The notes under the pieces were generated by a model, which had not been told where the DNA came from, did no database searches, and saw only the letters and a program-made list of their open reading frames with translations. Shown here piece by piece: positions 34,938 to 43,377 of a stretch of DNA of 64,000 nucleotides (position 1 is its first letter; each line of letters starts with the position of its first letter). The stretch comes from CAZGRP01 sp964527995 (GTDB taxonomy: Bacteria > Zhuqueibacterota > Zhuqueibacteria > Oceanimicrobiales > CAZGRP01), in assembly GCA_964527995.1 (NCBI GenBank), contig CAZGRP010000018.1, positions 1-64,000 on the forward strand. Direction: 5' to 3'. The position numbers were made by a program, and so were the translations under genes.

Positions 34938-36113
34938 CTACTCGGCCCTGCGGCGCACAAAGGCCGGAATGTCGAAGTCCTCGTCGTCTACGGGCAGCAC
35001 CCTTTCACGCAGGATCTCTTCCTCCGCGCTGCGCTGCACGTCGCTGTTGTTGCGCTTGAGCCGCTGAAAGGCGGGGATTTCGAGTTCGTTGAGGTCGGTG
35101 TCGACGAAACCGAAGCCGCGCTCCAGGCCGAGCACGCCGCGCTGGGCTTGGCCACCGAATCCGGTGGCGATTACCGTCACCCGCAACTCCTCCTCGAGGG
35201 TCGGATCGATCACGGCGCCGAAGATGATGTTGGCCTCGGGCCCGGCAGCGTCGAAGACGACCGAAGTGGCATCGTTCACTTCGTGCAGCGACATGCTGTC
35301 GCCACCGGTGATATTCACCAGGACCCCCTCGGCGCCGGAGATCGACACATCTTCCAGCAGCGGGCTGGAGATGGCCTGCTGCGCTGCTTTGATGGCCCGG
35401 TCTTCGCCCGTGGCGACGCCGGTGCCCATGAGCGCGTCCCCTTTGTTGGCCATCACCGTGCGCACGTCGGCGAAGTCGAGGTTGATGAGACCCGGCACCG
35501 AGATCAGGTCGGAGATGCCCTTGGTGGCGTGCAGAAGAATCTCGTCGGCCAGTTGGAACGCCTGGTTCAGCGGCGTATTCTTGGAGACGATCGAGAGCAG
35601 TCGCTGATTGGGGATGACGATCAGGGTATCCACGCTCGTCTTCAGTTCGCGGATGCCTTCTTCGGCTCGTTTCATGCGCTTGGGGCCTTCGAACAAGAAC
35701 GGTTTGGTGATGATGCCAACCGTGAGCGCCCCGAGGTCACGAGAGATCTCGGCGACGACTGGGGCTGCGCCAGTGCCGGTTCCGCCCCCCATGCCGGCGG
35801 TCACGAAGACCATGTCGGCTTCTTCCAAAGCATCGTGCACGGCTTCCCGGTCTTCCTCGATGGCACGGCGCCCGACCTCGGGATCGGCACCGGCCCCAAG
35901 ACCCTTCGTGGAGTTTTTGCCGATCTGAATTCGACACCCTGCCCGGCTGAGGTTCAGAGCCTGAAGGTCGGTGTTGACCGAAATGAACTCGACACCGGTC
36001 AGTCCGGCTTCGATCATCCGGTTGATGGCGTTGCCGCCGGCGCCGCCCACTCCGACGACCTTCATTCTGGCCATCGGGTTGGCGTTCTCATCGAAGTTAA
36101 AGCGCAGGTTCAT
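34938..36113 (-). CDS. ftsZ: cell division GTPase FtsZ
   Basis: This 391-residue tubulin homologue builds the cytokinetic Z ring. The signature GGGTGTG is at residues 109-115. VGVGGAGGNAINRM starts the nucleotide domain, and NTDLQAL and the T7-loop region follow. The conserved C-terminal peptide DIPAFVRRR, which docks FtsA, is present at the end. The ATG at 36113 (AGAGGG upstream) gives the normal N-terminus; the open frame extends further but without conservation. It is the last gene of the dcw cluster, 139 bp after ftsA. Confidence 0.98.
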   Translation of the reverse strand: MNLRFNFDENANPMARMKVVGVGGAGGNAINRMIEAGLTGVEFISVNTDLQALNLSRAGCRIQIGKNSTKGLGAGADPEVGRRAIEEDREAVHDALEEADMVFVTAGMGGGTGTGAAPVVAEISRDLGALTVGIITKPFLFEGPKRMKRAEEGIRELKTSVDTLIVIPNQRLLSIVSKNTPLNQAFQLADEILLHATKGISDLISVPGLINLDFADVRTVMANKGDALMGTGVATGEDRAIKAAQQAISSPLLEDVSISGAEGVLVNITGGDSMSLHEVNDATSVVFDAAGPEANIIFGAVIDPTLEEELRVTVIATGFGGQAQRGVLGLERGFGFVDTDLNELEIPAFQRLKRNNSDVQRSAEEEILRERVLPVDDEDFDIPAFVRRRAE

Positions 36114-36252
36114 GGTGGCAGCCCTCTTTTGGTGAACGGAAAATATCGCGTCGCTTTCGAACAACGTCATCTGCTCAAGCTCCCCCTGATTGTCACCTCG
36201 AGTTTGGCTGAAGGAATCCATTGGCTCCTCGCATCCGGCCCCGGGCCGGCGT

Positions 36253-37494
36253 CTAGTTGTACTCCACGACATGTCCGAACCAGCGTCGCATGCGATCGAG
36301 CACCCGCTCGAAAAGGCCGGACTCGCCGTCGTCATAGAACCCATCGAGGTCGTTCTTGTGCAACAGGCCGTACTTGATGAGGCCGACGCCTGTGGCGTGC
36401 TTCGGGCTTTGCGCCAGATCCGTCAGGCCGCTGAATCCGGTGGGTACGCCCAGCTTGGCCGGCATGTCGAAGATCTCCTCGGCCAGCTCGACCGCACCCC
36501 GCAGTTCCGAGCCGCCGCCGGTGAGCACCACGCCCGACGTCATCAAATGAATGAAGTCCGACTTGCGCACCTCGCGCAGCGCCAGGGTGAAAATCTCTTC
36601 CATGCGCGGCCGGATGATGTCGACCAGCAGGCTCTTGGACACTTTGCGAGGCGGACGCCCGCCCACACCGGGTACCTCGAAGGTCTGGTCGCGATCCGAA
36701 TCGTCGTGCACCGCCGTGCCGTACTTCAATTTGATCGCCTCGGCCTGATCCACCGGCGTCCTCAGCCCGAGAGCGATGTCGTTGGTCACATTGCGACCAC
36801 CGAGACCGACCACGGCCGTGTGCCGAATGCAGCCACCGAAGAACATGGCGATGTCAGTGGTGCCGCCACCCAGGTCGATGACCATAACGCCGAGTTCCTT
36901 CTCATCGTCGTTCAGCACCGAGTAGCTCGACGCCAGCGGCTCCAGCACCAGGTCGCGCACCCGCAGTCCGGCTCGCTGGATGCTCCGGTAGATGTTCTGT
37001 GCCGAAGTGATGGCGCCGGTGACGATGTGCACCTCGGCTTCGAGGCGAACACCGGCGATCCCTACCGGATCTCGAATGCCGCGCTGATCGTCGACGATGA
37101 ACTCCTGCGGCAGGATGTGAATGATCTCGCGATCGATGGGCAGCGCCACCGCCTTGGCCGCCTCGATCACCCGCCTGACGTCGGCATGAGAAATCTCGTG
37201 GTTGTTGCCCGAGACCGCGACCACACCGCGACCGTTGACGCTGCGGATGTGGTCGCCGGCGATGCCGGCATAGACCGATTCAACCCGCACCCCGGCGATG
37301 CGCTCAGCCTCGATCACAGCCTGCTCGATGGATCGCACCGTCTTCTCCAGGTTGATGACCACGCCCCTGCGCAGCCCTTCCGAGGGGCTCGTGCCGACGC
37401 CGATGATGCGTAACTCCTCATTCTCATCGACTTCGCCGATGATTGCACCAATTTTTGTGGTGCCGATGTCCAGGCCGGTGATGATTCCAGACAT
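36253..37494 (-). CDS. ftsA: cell division protein FtsA
   Basis: This 413-residue actin-like protein tethers FtsZ to the membrane. IITGLDIGTTKIGAIIGE opens the phosphate-binding region, MVIDLGGGTTDIAMF is the second phosphate loop and VLTGGGSELRGAVELA the adenosine loop. The C-terminus ends in an amphipathic basic helix (ERVLDRMRRWFGHVVEYN), the membrane-targeting sequence. It lies between ftsQ and ftsZ as usual. Confidence 0.97.
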   Translation of the reverse strand: MSGIITGLDIGTTKIGAIIGEVDENEELRIIGVGTSPSEGLRRGVVINLEKTVRSIEQAVIEAERIAGVRVESVYAGIAGDHIRSVNGRGVVAVSGNNHEISHADVRRVIEAAKAVALPIDREIIHILPQEFIVDDQRGIRDPVGIAGVRLEAEVHIVTGAITSAQNIYRSIQRAGLRVRDLVLEPLASSYSVLNDDEKELGVMVIDLGGGTTDIAMFFGGCIRHTAVVGLGGRNVTNDIALGLRTPVDQAEAIKLKYGTAVHDDSDRDQTFEVPGVGGRPPRKVSKSLLVDIIRPRMEEIFTLALREVRKSDFIHLMTSGVVLTGGGSELRGAVELAEEIFDMPAKLGVPTGFSGLTDLAQSPKHATGVGLIKYGLLHKNDLDGFYDDGESGLFERVLDRMRRWFGHVVEYN

Positions 37495-37557
37495 GAGTTC
37501 AGCACCTCAGCAAAAGTTCCTTCCTTCCCGCCGCGCCAGACTGTGCCGGCGAGCGGA

Positions 37558-38304
37558 CTACATGAAGCGATGTTTGCCGACCACCTGACCCGCGAAGCGG
37601 GCATCGAGGCAGCGGAACTCGGTGAGGCGGCGACGACGGTCCAGATACTCCAGCACGGCTGCCAGACGATCGAGTCGGGCGCCGAAATCTCTCTCCCCCA
37701 GGACGACCTCCGTGCCGCTGCCCACCAGCATCGCCACCACGCCCAGGTCGCTGCGCCAGCGCAGCTCCGAAACCCGCGCGGCAAGCTCGGGATGCCGGGC
37801 ACGCAGAGCACGCAGGGCGACCAACAGAGCCGAAGCAGCTTCGCCCCGGAGCGGCTTCCCTACATCCGATCCGCTCACCGAAAGACCGGTCAGAACTGGC
37901 AGGTCAGTCAGCAACCTCGGCTTGTTGTTCGGCAGCAGGACACCGCGATCATCGAGAACGAACACCTCACCGGCGGCGACAAGAGCGAGAGGTCTCCTCT
38001 CTGTGACACGAATCCTGAGCGTCGACGGGAACGACCGACTGACGCTGGCCTTGGCAACCCACGGGTGACGGCGGACCCGCGCAGCGATGGCCCGCAGATC
38101 GGCCTCCAGAAGATCATCGCCCGTCTTCGCCCCGGCCAGGGCCACGATCCGCTCTGCGTCCGCCTGGTGATTGCCCTCGACCACGATCTTGCGGACTGTG
38201 AACATCTCGTGCGGCCCGTAGAAGGCCAGCAACTGGATGCTGACCAGCACCAGGGTAGTCAGCACCAGAAAACCCAGACCCAGCTTCCGAACCCTGCGCC
38301 TCAT
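37558..38304 (-). CDS. ftsQ: cell division protein FtsQ
   Basis: This 248-residue bitopic divisome protein has a short basic cytoplasmic tail and one membrane helix (about 9-27: LGFLVLTTLVLVSIQLLAF). A POTRA domain follows (FTVRKIVVEGNHQADAERIVAL), then the beta domain with WVAKASVSRSFPSTLRIRVTERRP. The start overlaps the murG stop by 4 bases. No murC, murB or ddl intervenes between murG and ftsQ. Confidence 0.92.
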   Translation of the reverse strand: MRRRVRKLGLGFLVLTTLVLVSIQLLAFYGPHEMFTVRKIVVEGNHQADAERIVALAGAKTGDDLLEADLRAIAARVRRHPWVAKASVSRSFPSTLRIRVTERRPLALVAAGEVFVLDDRGVLLPNNKPRLLTDLPVLTGLSVSGSDVGKPLRGEAASALLVALRALRARHPELAARVSELRWRSDLGVVAMLVGSGTEVVLGERDFGARLDRLAAVLEYLDRRRRLTEFRCLDARFAGQVVGKHRFM

Positions 38305-39476
38305 GCTCTCGGCTCTCCCTCATCCATTTTGCATTTTGCAGTTTGCATTTTGCCCTGCTCGACCAGGAGCTCGGCCAGGTGATCCACGATCGTGCGCGCG
38401 GCCTCCGGTCGCGCCAGGCGCCTGGCCACCTCGGCCATTTCGCGGCGGCGCGATTCGGACTCCATCAGAGCACGCACGGCTTCGATCAGACGGGTGGCGG
38501 TGAGATCCTTTTCCAGGATCATCCATGCCGCACCTGCCTCCGCCAGTGCTCGGGCGTTTTGTTCCTGGTGCCCTGCGGCGGCGTATGGATACGGGATCAG
38601 GATCGCCGGCAGTCCCGAGCACGTGATCTCGGCGACGGTGGAAGCACCGGCCCTGGCGATCACGAGATCAGCGGCCCGGTAGGCATCGGGCATCCGGTCG
38701 ATGAAAGAAAAGACCGCCACCCGCTCCCGCCAGGCCTCGGTCGCGGCCTGAACCTTCTCGGCCTCGGCAGGCCCGGTCGCCCAGATCACTTGAAGGTCGG
38801 TGCTCTCCAGCAGTTCGGGCAGCGCCTCGAGAACAACGCGGTTGATGGCATGCGCTCCCTGGCTGCCGCCAAACACCAGAAGCGTCGGTCGCTCGGCCGA
38901 CAGGCCGAAACTCTCTCTCGATGCCGCGGGAGTCGAGCTGCTGCCGGCGATCCGAACGGGGTTGCCGCTCACCCAGATGTGCTCCTTTTTTCGAAAGAAC
39001 TTCTCGGAACCCGGAAAGCTGAGGTGCACCTGGCGGACATACCGCGCCAGCATGCGATTCACCAGACCCGGATAGCTGTTCTGCTCCTGTATGATCGTCG
39101 GGATCCCCATCATGAGCGCCGAAAGAAGCGCTGGCCCGCTGACATATCCTCCGGTGCCAATCACCGCGTCGGGCTTGAACCTCCTATAGAGGCCAGCGCA
39201 TTGCGCCACACTCACCAACAAACGAATCGGAAACAAAAGCAGGTCCGGCGACAGACGCCGCCGCAGTCCGCGAATCCACAGGTAGTGGAGCGGCCAGCCA
39301 AGCTTCGGCAACAGCCGGGCCTCAATGCCCCGCCGGGTCCCCACGAAGACGATCTGGCTGGGCCAGCGCCGGCGAATCTCCTCGGCCAGGGCCAATCCCG
39401 GCAGGAGATGTCCGCCTGTGCCGCCACCGGCGATGACGATGCGTAGCGGCTCACCTTTTACGCGAAAACCCACCAT
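38301..39476 (-). CDS. murG: lipid II synthase MurG
   Basis: This GT28 enzyme of about 391 residues adds GlcNAc from UDP-GlcNAc to lipid I. It has the glycine-rich IAGGGTGGHLLPGLALAEEI loop, GTGGYVSGPAL, and the donor site GAHAINRV...VIARAGASTVAEI. ATG 39476 is chosen because the conserved core starts just after it; it overlaps the ftsW stop by 26 bases. The C-terminal 17 residues (GKMQTAKCKMDEG...) come from a simple AAATGC-type repeat at 38324-38353 and are not part of the normal fold. Confidence 0.95.
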   Translation of the reverse strand: MVGFRVKGEPLRIVIAGGGTGGHLLPGLALAEEIRRRWPSQIVFVGTRRGIEARLLPKLGWPLHYLWIRGLRRRLSPDLLLFPIRLLVSVAQCAGLYRRFKPDAVIGTGGYVSGPALLSALMMGIPTIIQEQNSYPGLVNRMLARYVRQVHLSFPGSEKFFRKKEHIWVSGNPVRIAGSSSTPAASRESFGLSAERPTLLVFGGSQGAHAINRVVLEALPELLESTDLQVIWATGPAEAEKVQAATEAWRERVAVFSFIDRMPDAYRAADLVIARAGASTVAEITCSGLPAILIPYPYAAAGHQEQNARALAEAGAAWMILEKDLTATRLIEAVRALMESESRRREMAEVARRLARPEAARTIVDHLAELLVEQGKMQTAKCKMDEGEPRA

Positions 39477-40605
39477 AGCGCCTGTGAGCAACGCGGGGCG
39501 CAGCACGCGGCAGGCTCGCTTCGCTCGAAATATTGAGAAGCACACCGACGGCGAACAGGTTCATCACTTGCGCACTGCCGCCGTAACTCAGAAACGGCAT
39601 CGGGATGCCGGTTGTTGGCACCAGGTTGACGACAACGGCCGCATTCACCAGTGCGTACATCCCGATGGCCAGGGTGATGCCGGCCGCCAACAGGCGACCG
39701 CCCTGGTCGGGGGCACGCAGCGCCACCCGCATGCCGTGTACAATCAGCAAGACAAACAAGGTCAAGACCACAAGCGTGCCGATCAAACCCAGCTCCTCGC
39801 CCACGATCGCCAGGATAAAATCGGTAAAGGGATCGGGAAGAAAGCTGTACTTCTGTCGGCTGCCGCCCAGCCCAAGCCCGAGCACCCCGCCGTTCCCAAG
39901 GCTGATCAGTGATTGCCGCACCTGCCACATCGGGGCGATCTCGCCCCTGACGCTGGCAAGGTATTTTTCGATGCGCAGCCACTGGTACGGTACCGAGCGC
40001 AGGTAGGCGAAAAGCAGGGCACCGGCCGTCCCTCCCAGCACAAAGAGGTGGCGAAGCTTCACCCCGCCAAGAAACAGGATTACCCCGCTGAGGAGCAGAA
40101 GCAAGGCGGAGGTGCCGGTGTCGGGTTCGAGCAGGATCGGCAGCACCAGCACCGCAACCGCCGCCAGCAGCGGCAGAACACCCCTCTTGAAAACATCCAA
40201 CTCGATCTGTTTTCGAGGCAGGGTGGCGGCGAGAAAGACGACCAGCGCGTACTTGGTTACATCCGACGGCTGCCACTGCAACCCCGCAAGGCGAATCCAT
40301 CGATGGCTGCCCCGGATCTCCCGCCCCACTCCAGGCACGAACACCAGCAATGAAAGGACGACAGCGCCGATCAGGATGACGGGCGCAAACCGCAGCCAGA
40401 CGCGATAGTCGATGTGGGTGGCGATGAACATCAGCACCAGACCGACCAGGATGCGCAGTAGATGCCTTTTCAGAAAAAAGGCGCTGTCGTGAAACTCCTT
40501 CTGAGCTTTGAAAGAGCTGGCGGAGTAGACCATCGGCAAGCCGATGGACACCAGCAGAAGCACCACCAGAAGGATGGTCATGTTCAATCGAGGTCGGTCT
40601 GGCAT
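39451..40605 (-). CDS. ftsW: septal SEDS glycosyltransferase FtsW
   Basis: This 384-residue SEDS protein has about ten helices and polymerises septal glycan with FtsI. Diagnostic segments are PMVYSASS in the first helix, HRWIRLAGLQWQPSDVTKYALVVFLA, and the late GIPMPFLSYGGSAQVMNL. Position between mraY and murG in the dcw cluster identifies it as FtsW. The murD gene usually found before it is missing; it starts 40 bp after mraY. Confidence 0.95.
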   Translation of the reverse strand: MPDRPRLNMTILLVVLLLVSIGLPMVYSASSFKAQKEFHDSAFFLKRHLLRILVGLVLMFIATHIDYRVWLRFAPVILIGAVVLSLLVFVPGVGREIRGSHRWIRLAGLQWQPSDVTKYALVVFLAATLPRKQIELDVFKRGVLPLLAAVAVLVLPILLEPDTGTSALLLLLSGVILFLGGVKLRHLFVLGGTAGALLFAYLRSVPYQWLRIEKYLASVRGEIAPMWQVRQSLISLGNGGVLGLGLGGSRQKYSFLPDPFTDFILAIVGEELGLIGTLVVLTLFVLLIVHGMRVALRAPDQGGRLLAAGITLAIGMYALVNAAVVVNLVPTTGIPMPFLSYGGSAQVMNLFAVGVLLNISSEASLPRAAPRVAHRRYGGFSRKR

Positions 40606-40645
40606 TGCCTCGAGGCTCCCCGTTGCGTTCTCCCAAACTGGTTTC

Positions 40646-41737
40646 TCAGCGTACTTTGAAGGTGGTCAGCGTCAGCAGGGCCAGCAACACGCCGATGATC
40701 CAAAACCGCACCACCACCTTTGGCTCGGGCCACCCTTTCAGCTCGAAATGATGATGAATCGGCGCCATCAAGAAGATCCGCCGCCGAGTCCGCTTGTAAT
40801 AGCTCACTTGCAGAATGACCGACAGACTCTCGGCCACAAAGACGCCCCCGATGATGATCAGCAGCAGTTCTTTTTTCAGCAGCACAGCCAGGGCGCCGAG
40901 AGCACCACCGAGAGCCAGCGCGCCCGTGTCGCCCATAAAGACTTCCGCCGGATAGGAGTTGAACCACAAGAATCCCAGCGCTGCACCGACCAGAGCCAGG
41001 CTATACACCGCCAGTTCGCCGCTCCCGGGCAGATAGATGATATTGAGATAGTCGCTGAAATCCACTCTCCCGGAGATATAGGCGATGCCGGCCCAGGCGA
41101 GCGCCGAAATCCCTACCAGCCCGATCGCCAGGCCATCCAGGCCGTCGGTCAGGTTCACCGAATTCGATGTCGCCGTCAGCACCAGAACCACAAACGGGAC
41201 GTAGATCGACCAGTGCAGCAGGTTCAGTTCCAGGTTCTTGAAGAACGGAACAGATGTGACGTAGGCAAAGCCCTTGAACGCTGGCGCCAGCGACACGACT
41301 CCTCCGAGCAGGATGCCGAGAGTGATCTGCCCCACGAGTTTGTAGCGGCCGACAAGCCCTTTGGGGTACCTCTTGATAATCTTCAAGTAGTCGTCGATGA
41401 AGCCCACCCCTCCCATCCACACGGTGGCCAGAAGCACCAGCCCCACGTAGATGTTGTCCAGCCGCGCCCACAGCAGAGTCGGCACAACCACAGCAGCCAG
41501 GATGATGAGGCCGCCCATGGTCGGAGTGCCCTCCTTTTTGAGATGGCTTTCCGGGCCTTCCTTGCGAATCGACTCGCCGATCTGGTGTTCGCGGAGCTTG
41601 CGGATGACGATCGGCCCGATGATGAAACTGATGAGCAGGGCCGTGATGGCCGCCCCGGCGGCCCGGAACGTGATGTAGCGGAAGATGTTGAACCCCGAGA
41701 CCACATCCCGCAAGGGGAAGAAAATATAGTAGAGCAT
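40646..41737 (-). CDS. mraY: phospho-MurNAc-pentapeptide transferase MraY
   Basis: This 363-residue ten-helix integral membrane enzyme makes lipid I. Typical motifs are TPTMGGLIIL with KKEGTPT before it, FIDDYLKI with the catalytic Asp pair, NSVNLTDGLDGLAIG, and the late MAPIHHHFELKGWPE. The ATG at 41737 has AGAGGA at good spacing; the longer frame to 41764 is not needed. It follows murF with a 162-bp non-coding spacer. Confidence 0.97.
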   Translation of the reverse strand: MLYYIFFPLRDVVSGFNIFRYITFRAAGAAITALLISFIIGPIVIRKLREHQIGESIRKEGPESHLKKEGTPTMGGLIILAAVVVPTLLWARLDNIYVGLVLLATVWMGGVGFIDDYLKIIKRYPKGLVGRYKLVGQITLGILLGGVVSLAPAFKGFAYVTSVPFFKNLELNLLHWSIYVPFVVLVLTATSNSVNLTDGLDGLAIGLVGISALAWAGIAYISGRVDFSDYLNIIYLPGSGELAVYSLALVGAALGFLWFNSYPAEVFMGDTGALALGGALGALAVLLKKELLLIIIGGVFVAESLSVILQVSYYKRTRRRIFLMAPIHHHFELKGWPEPKVVVRFWIIGVLLALLTLTTFKVR

Positions 41738-41899
41738 GGTCAGTCCTCTGGGTCGTTCCCCCAAGCGGATGATGTCCGCATCCCGAGTTCGGCCCGCACC
41801 TCGAGCGCTGCGGCGAGCTCCAGCCCCGAAACAGCGCCGTGCAACCCCCCGCTTCTGCCCGTGTCCGCGCCGTCACCGTCGCTCTCCCGCCCGCCGGGA

Positions 41900-43336
41900 C
41901 TACGCCGCCTCTCTGCGTGCAGGAGACTGCGGTCGCGGACCTCTGTCGAGCAGGGCGTCGACGACTTCCTCCATGGCCATGGCACGGGATCCTTTGACCA
42001 GCACCACACACGGTCCGGTGGCGGCCTCTCTGGCAGCGCGAACCAGGGCCTCTTTTTCTGCAAAATACCGGGCCTCTTTGAGGCCGGCGGCGCGTGCCGC
42101 CTCCACCAACTCCAGCGAGGCAGGGCCATAGGCCAGCAACCGGTCGGCGCCGAAGGCCACCACCTCTCGGCCCAGCGCCCGATGCTCCTCGGTTTCGAAT
42201 CGGCCCAACTCCAGCATATCCCCGAGGATGGCAATGCGCTGCGCCCCCTCGGGCGCCTTCATGTCGCGCAACAGCTCCAGAGCGGCTCGCATCGAGTCGG
42301 GATTGGCGTTGTAGCAATCGTTGATGATGACCATGCCGTTCCTCCTCAGCACTTCCATGCGCTTGGCTACCGGAGGGCAGCTCTCCAGGCCGCATTTCAC
42401 TTCCGCCAAAGGAACCCCGAAATGAACGCCGACCGCTGCGGCAGCCACAGCGTTCATGGCGTTGTGGCGGCCGGGAATCGGCACGTCGACGAGGACGGAC
42501 TCCTCGCCCGCCGTCAGTCGCACCACCGGGCCGCCGTCGTCATTGAGCCCGAGGTATTCTCCCCGCACATCGGCCGGTTGGGTGAGCGAGAACGTCACGA
42601 CGTGGGCAGCCCGCAGCTTCGAGGCCCGGATCAGCGGATCGTCGGCATTGACGAAGGCCGTGCCATCCTCGGGCAGGCCGTGGAACAACTCCATCTTGGC
42701 ACCCGCCAGCTCTTCCATGGTCTCGAAAAAACCGAGGTGCCCTTTGCCGATGTTGGTGATGAGCGCATGGGTGGGGGCCGCAATCTCCGTCAGCCGGGCG
42801 ATCTCCCCAGGGTGGTTCATGCCCATTTCGACCACCGCCAGCTCATGCTCACTCCGCAGACGAGTCAGGGTCAAGGGCACACCGATGTGGTTGTTGAGAT
42901 TCCCTTCCGTTTTCAAAATGCGAAATCGCCTCTCCAGAACCGATGCCACCAGCTCCTTGGTGGTGGTTTTGCCGCTGCTACCGGTCAAGGCGAGCAGGGG
43001 CAGGCGGAAGCGGCGCCGGTAGGCCGCGGCGACCTCCTGGAGGGCCCGGAGGGTATCATCGACCACAAAAAAGCGGCCATCGTCTCTGGCTGCGGAGTCC
43101 CACCACTGGCGCTGCACAATTGCCGCCGCCGCTCCGCGTTCAAAGGCGGCGGTCACAAACTCGTGGCCGTCGAAGCGGTCGCCACGCAGAGCTACGAACA
43201 GCTCGCCAGGCCGCAGCCGACGAGAGTCGGTGCACACGCCGGCCACCCTCCGCGACAGCAACGCGGAGTCACCGTGGTAGTGCCAGGCCGGGCCCGATTC
43301 TTTCCAAAGCTCTGCGAACGTCCACTCCATGGCCAT
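41900..43336 (-). CDS. murF: UDP-MurNAc-tripeptide D-alanyl-D-alanine ligase MurF
   Basis: This 478-residue Mur ligase adds D-Ala-D-Ala to the muropeptide. The ATP loop TGSSGKTTTKE is at residues 118-128, followed by TEGNLNNHIGVPLTL, VVEMGMNHPGEI and the C-terminal NDCYNANPDSMRAAL, which is characteristic of MurF. It is the only Mur ligase in this cluster; murE would normally precede it. It lies 41 bp after ftsI. Confidence 0.96.
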   Translation of the reverse strand: MAMEWTFAELWKESGPAWHYHGDSALLSRRVAGVCTDSRRLRPGELFVALRGDRFDGHEFVTAAFERGAAAAIVQRQWWDSAARDDGRFFVVDDTLRALQEVAAAYRRRFRLPLLALTGSSGKTTTKELVASVLERRFRILKTEGNLNNHIGVPLTLTRLRSEHELAVVEMGMNHPGEIARLTEIAAPTHALITNIGKGHLGFFETMEELAGAKMELFHGLPEDGTAFVNADDPLIRASKLRAAHVVTFSLTQPADVRGEYLGLNDDGGPVVRLTAGEESVLVDVPIPGRHNAMNAVAAAAVGVHFGVPLAEVKCGLESCPPVAKRMEVLRRNGMVIINDCYNANPDSMRAALELLRDMKAPEGAQRIAILGDMLELGRFETEEHRALGREVVAFGADRLLAYGPASLELVEAARAAGLKEARYFAEKEALVRAAREAATGPCVVLVKGSRAMAMEEVVDALLDRGPRPQSPARREAA

Positions 43337-43377
43337 CCAGTGTTGGTTTTCGGGCTGCCGGCGGTGCCGCGCGATCC

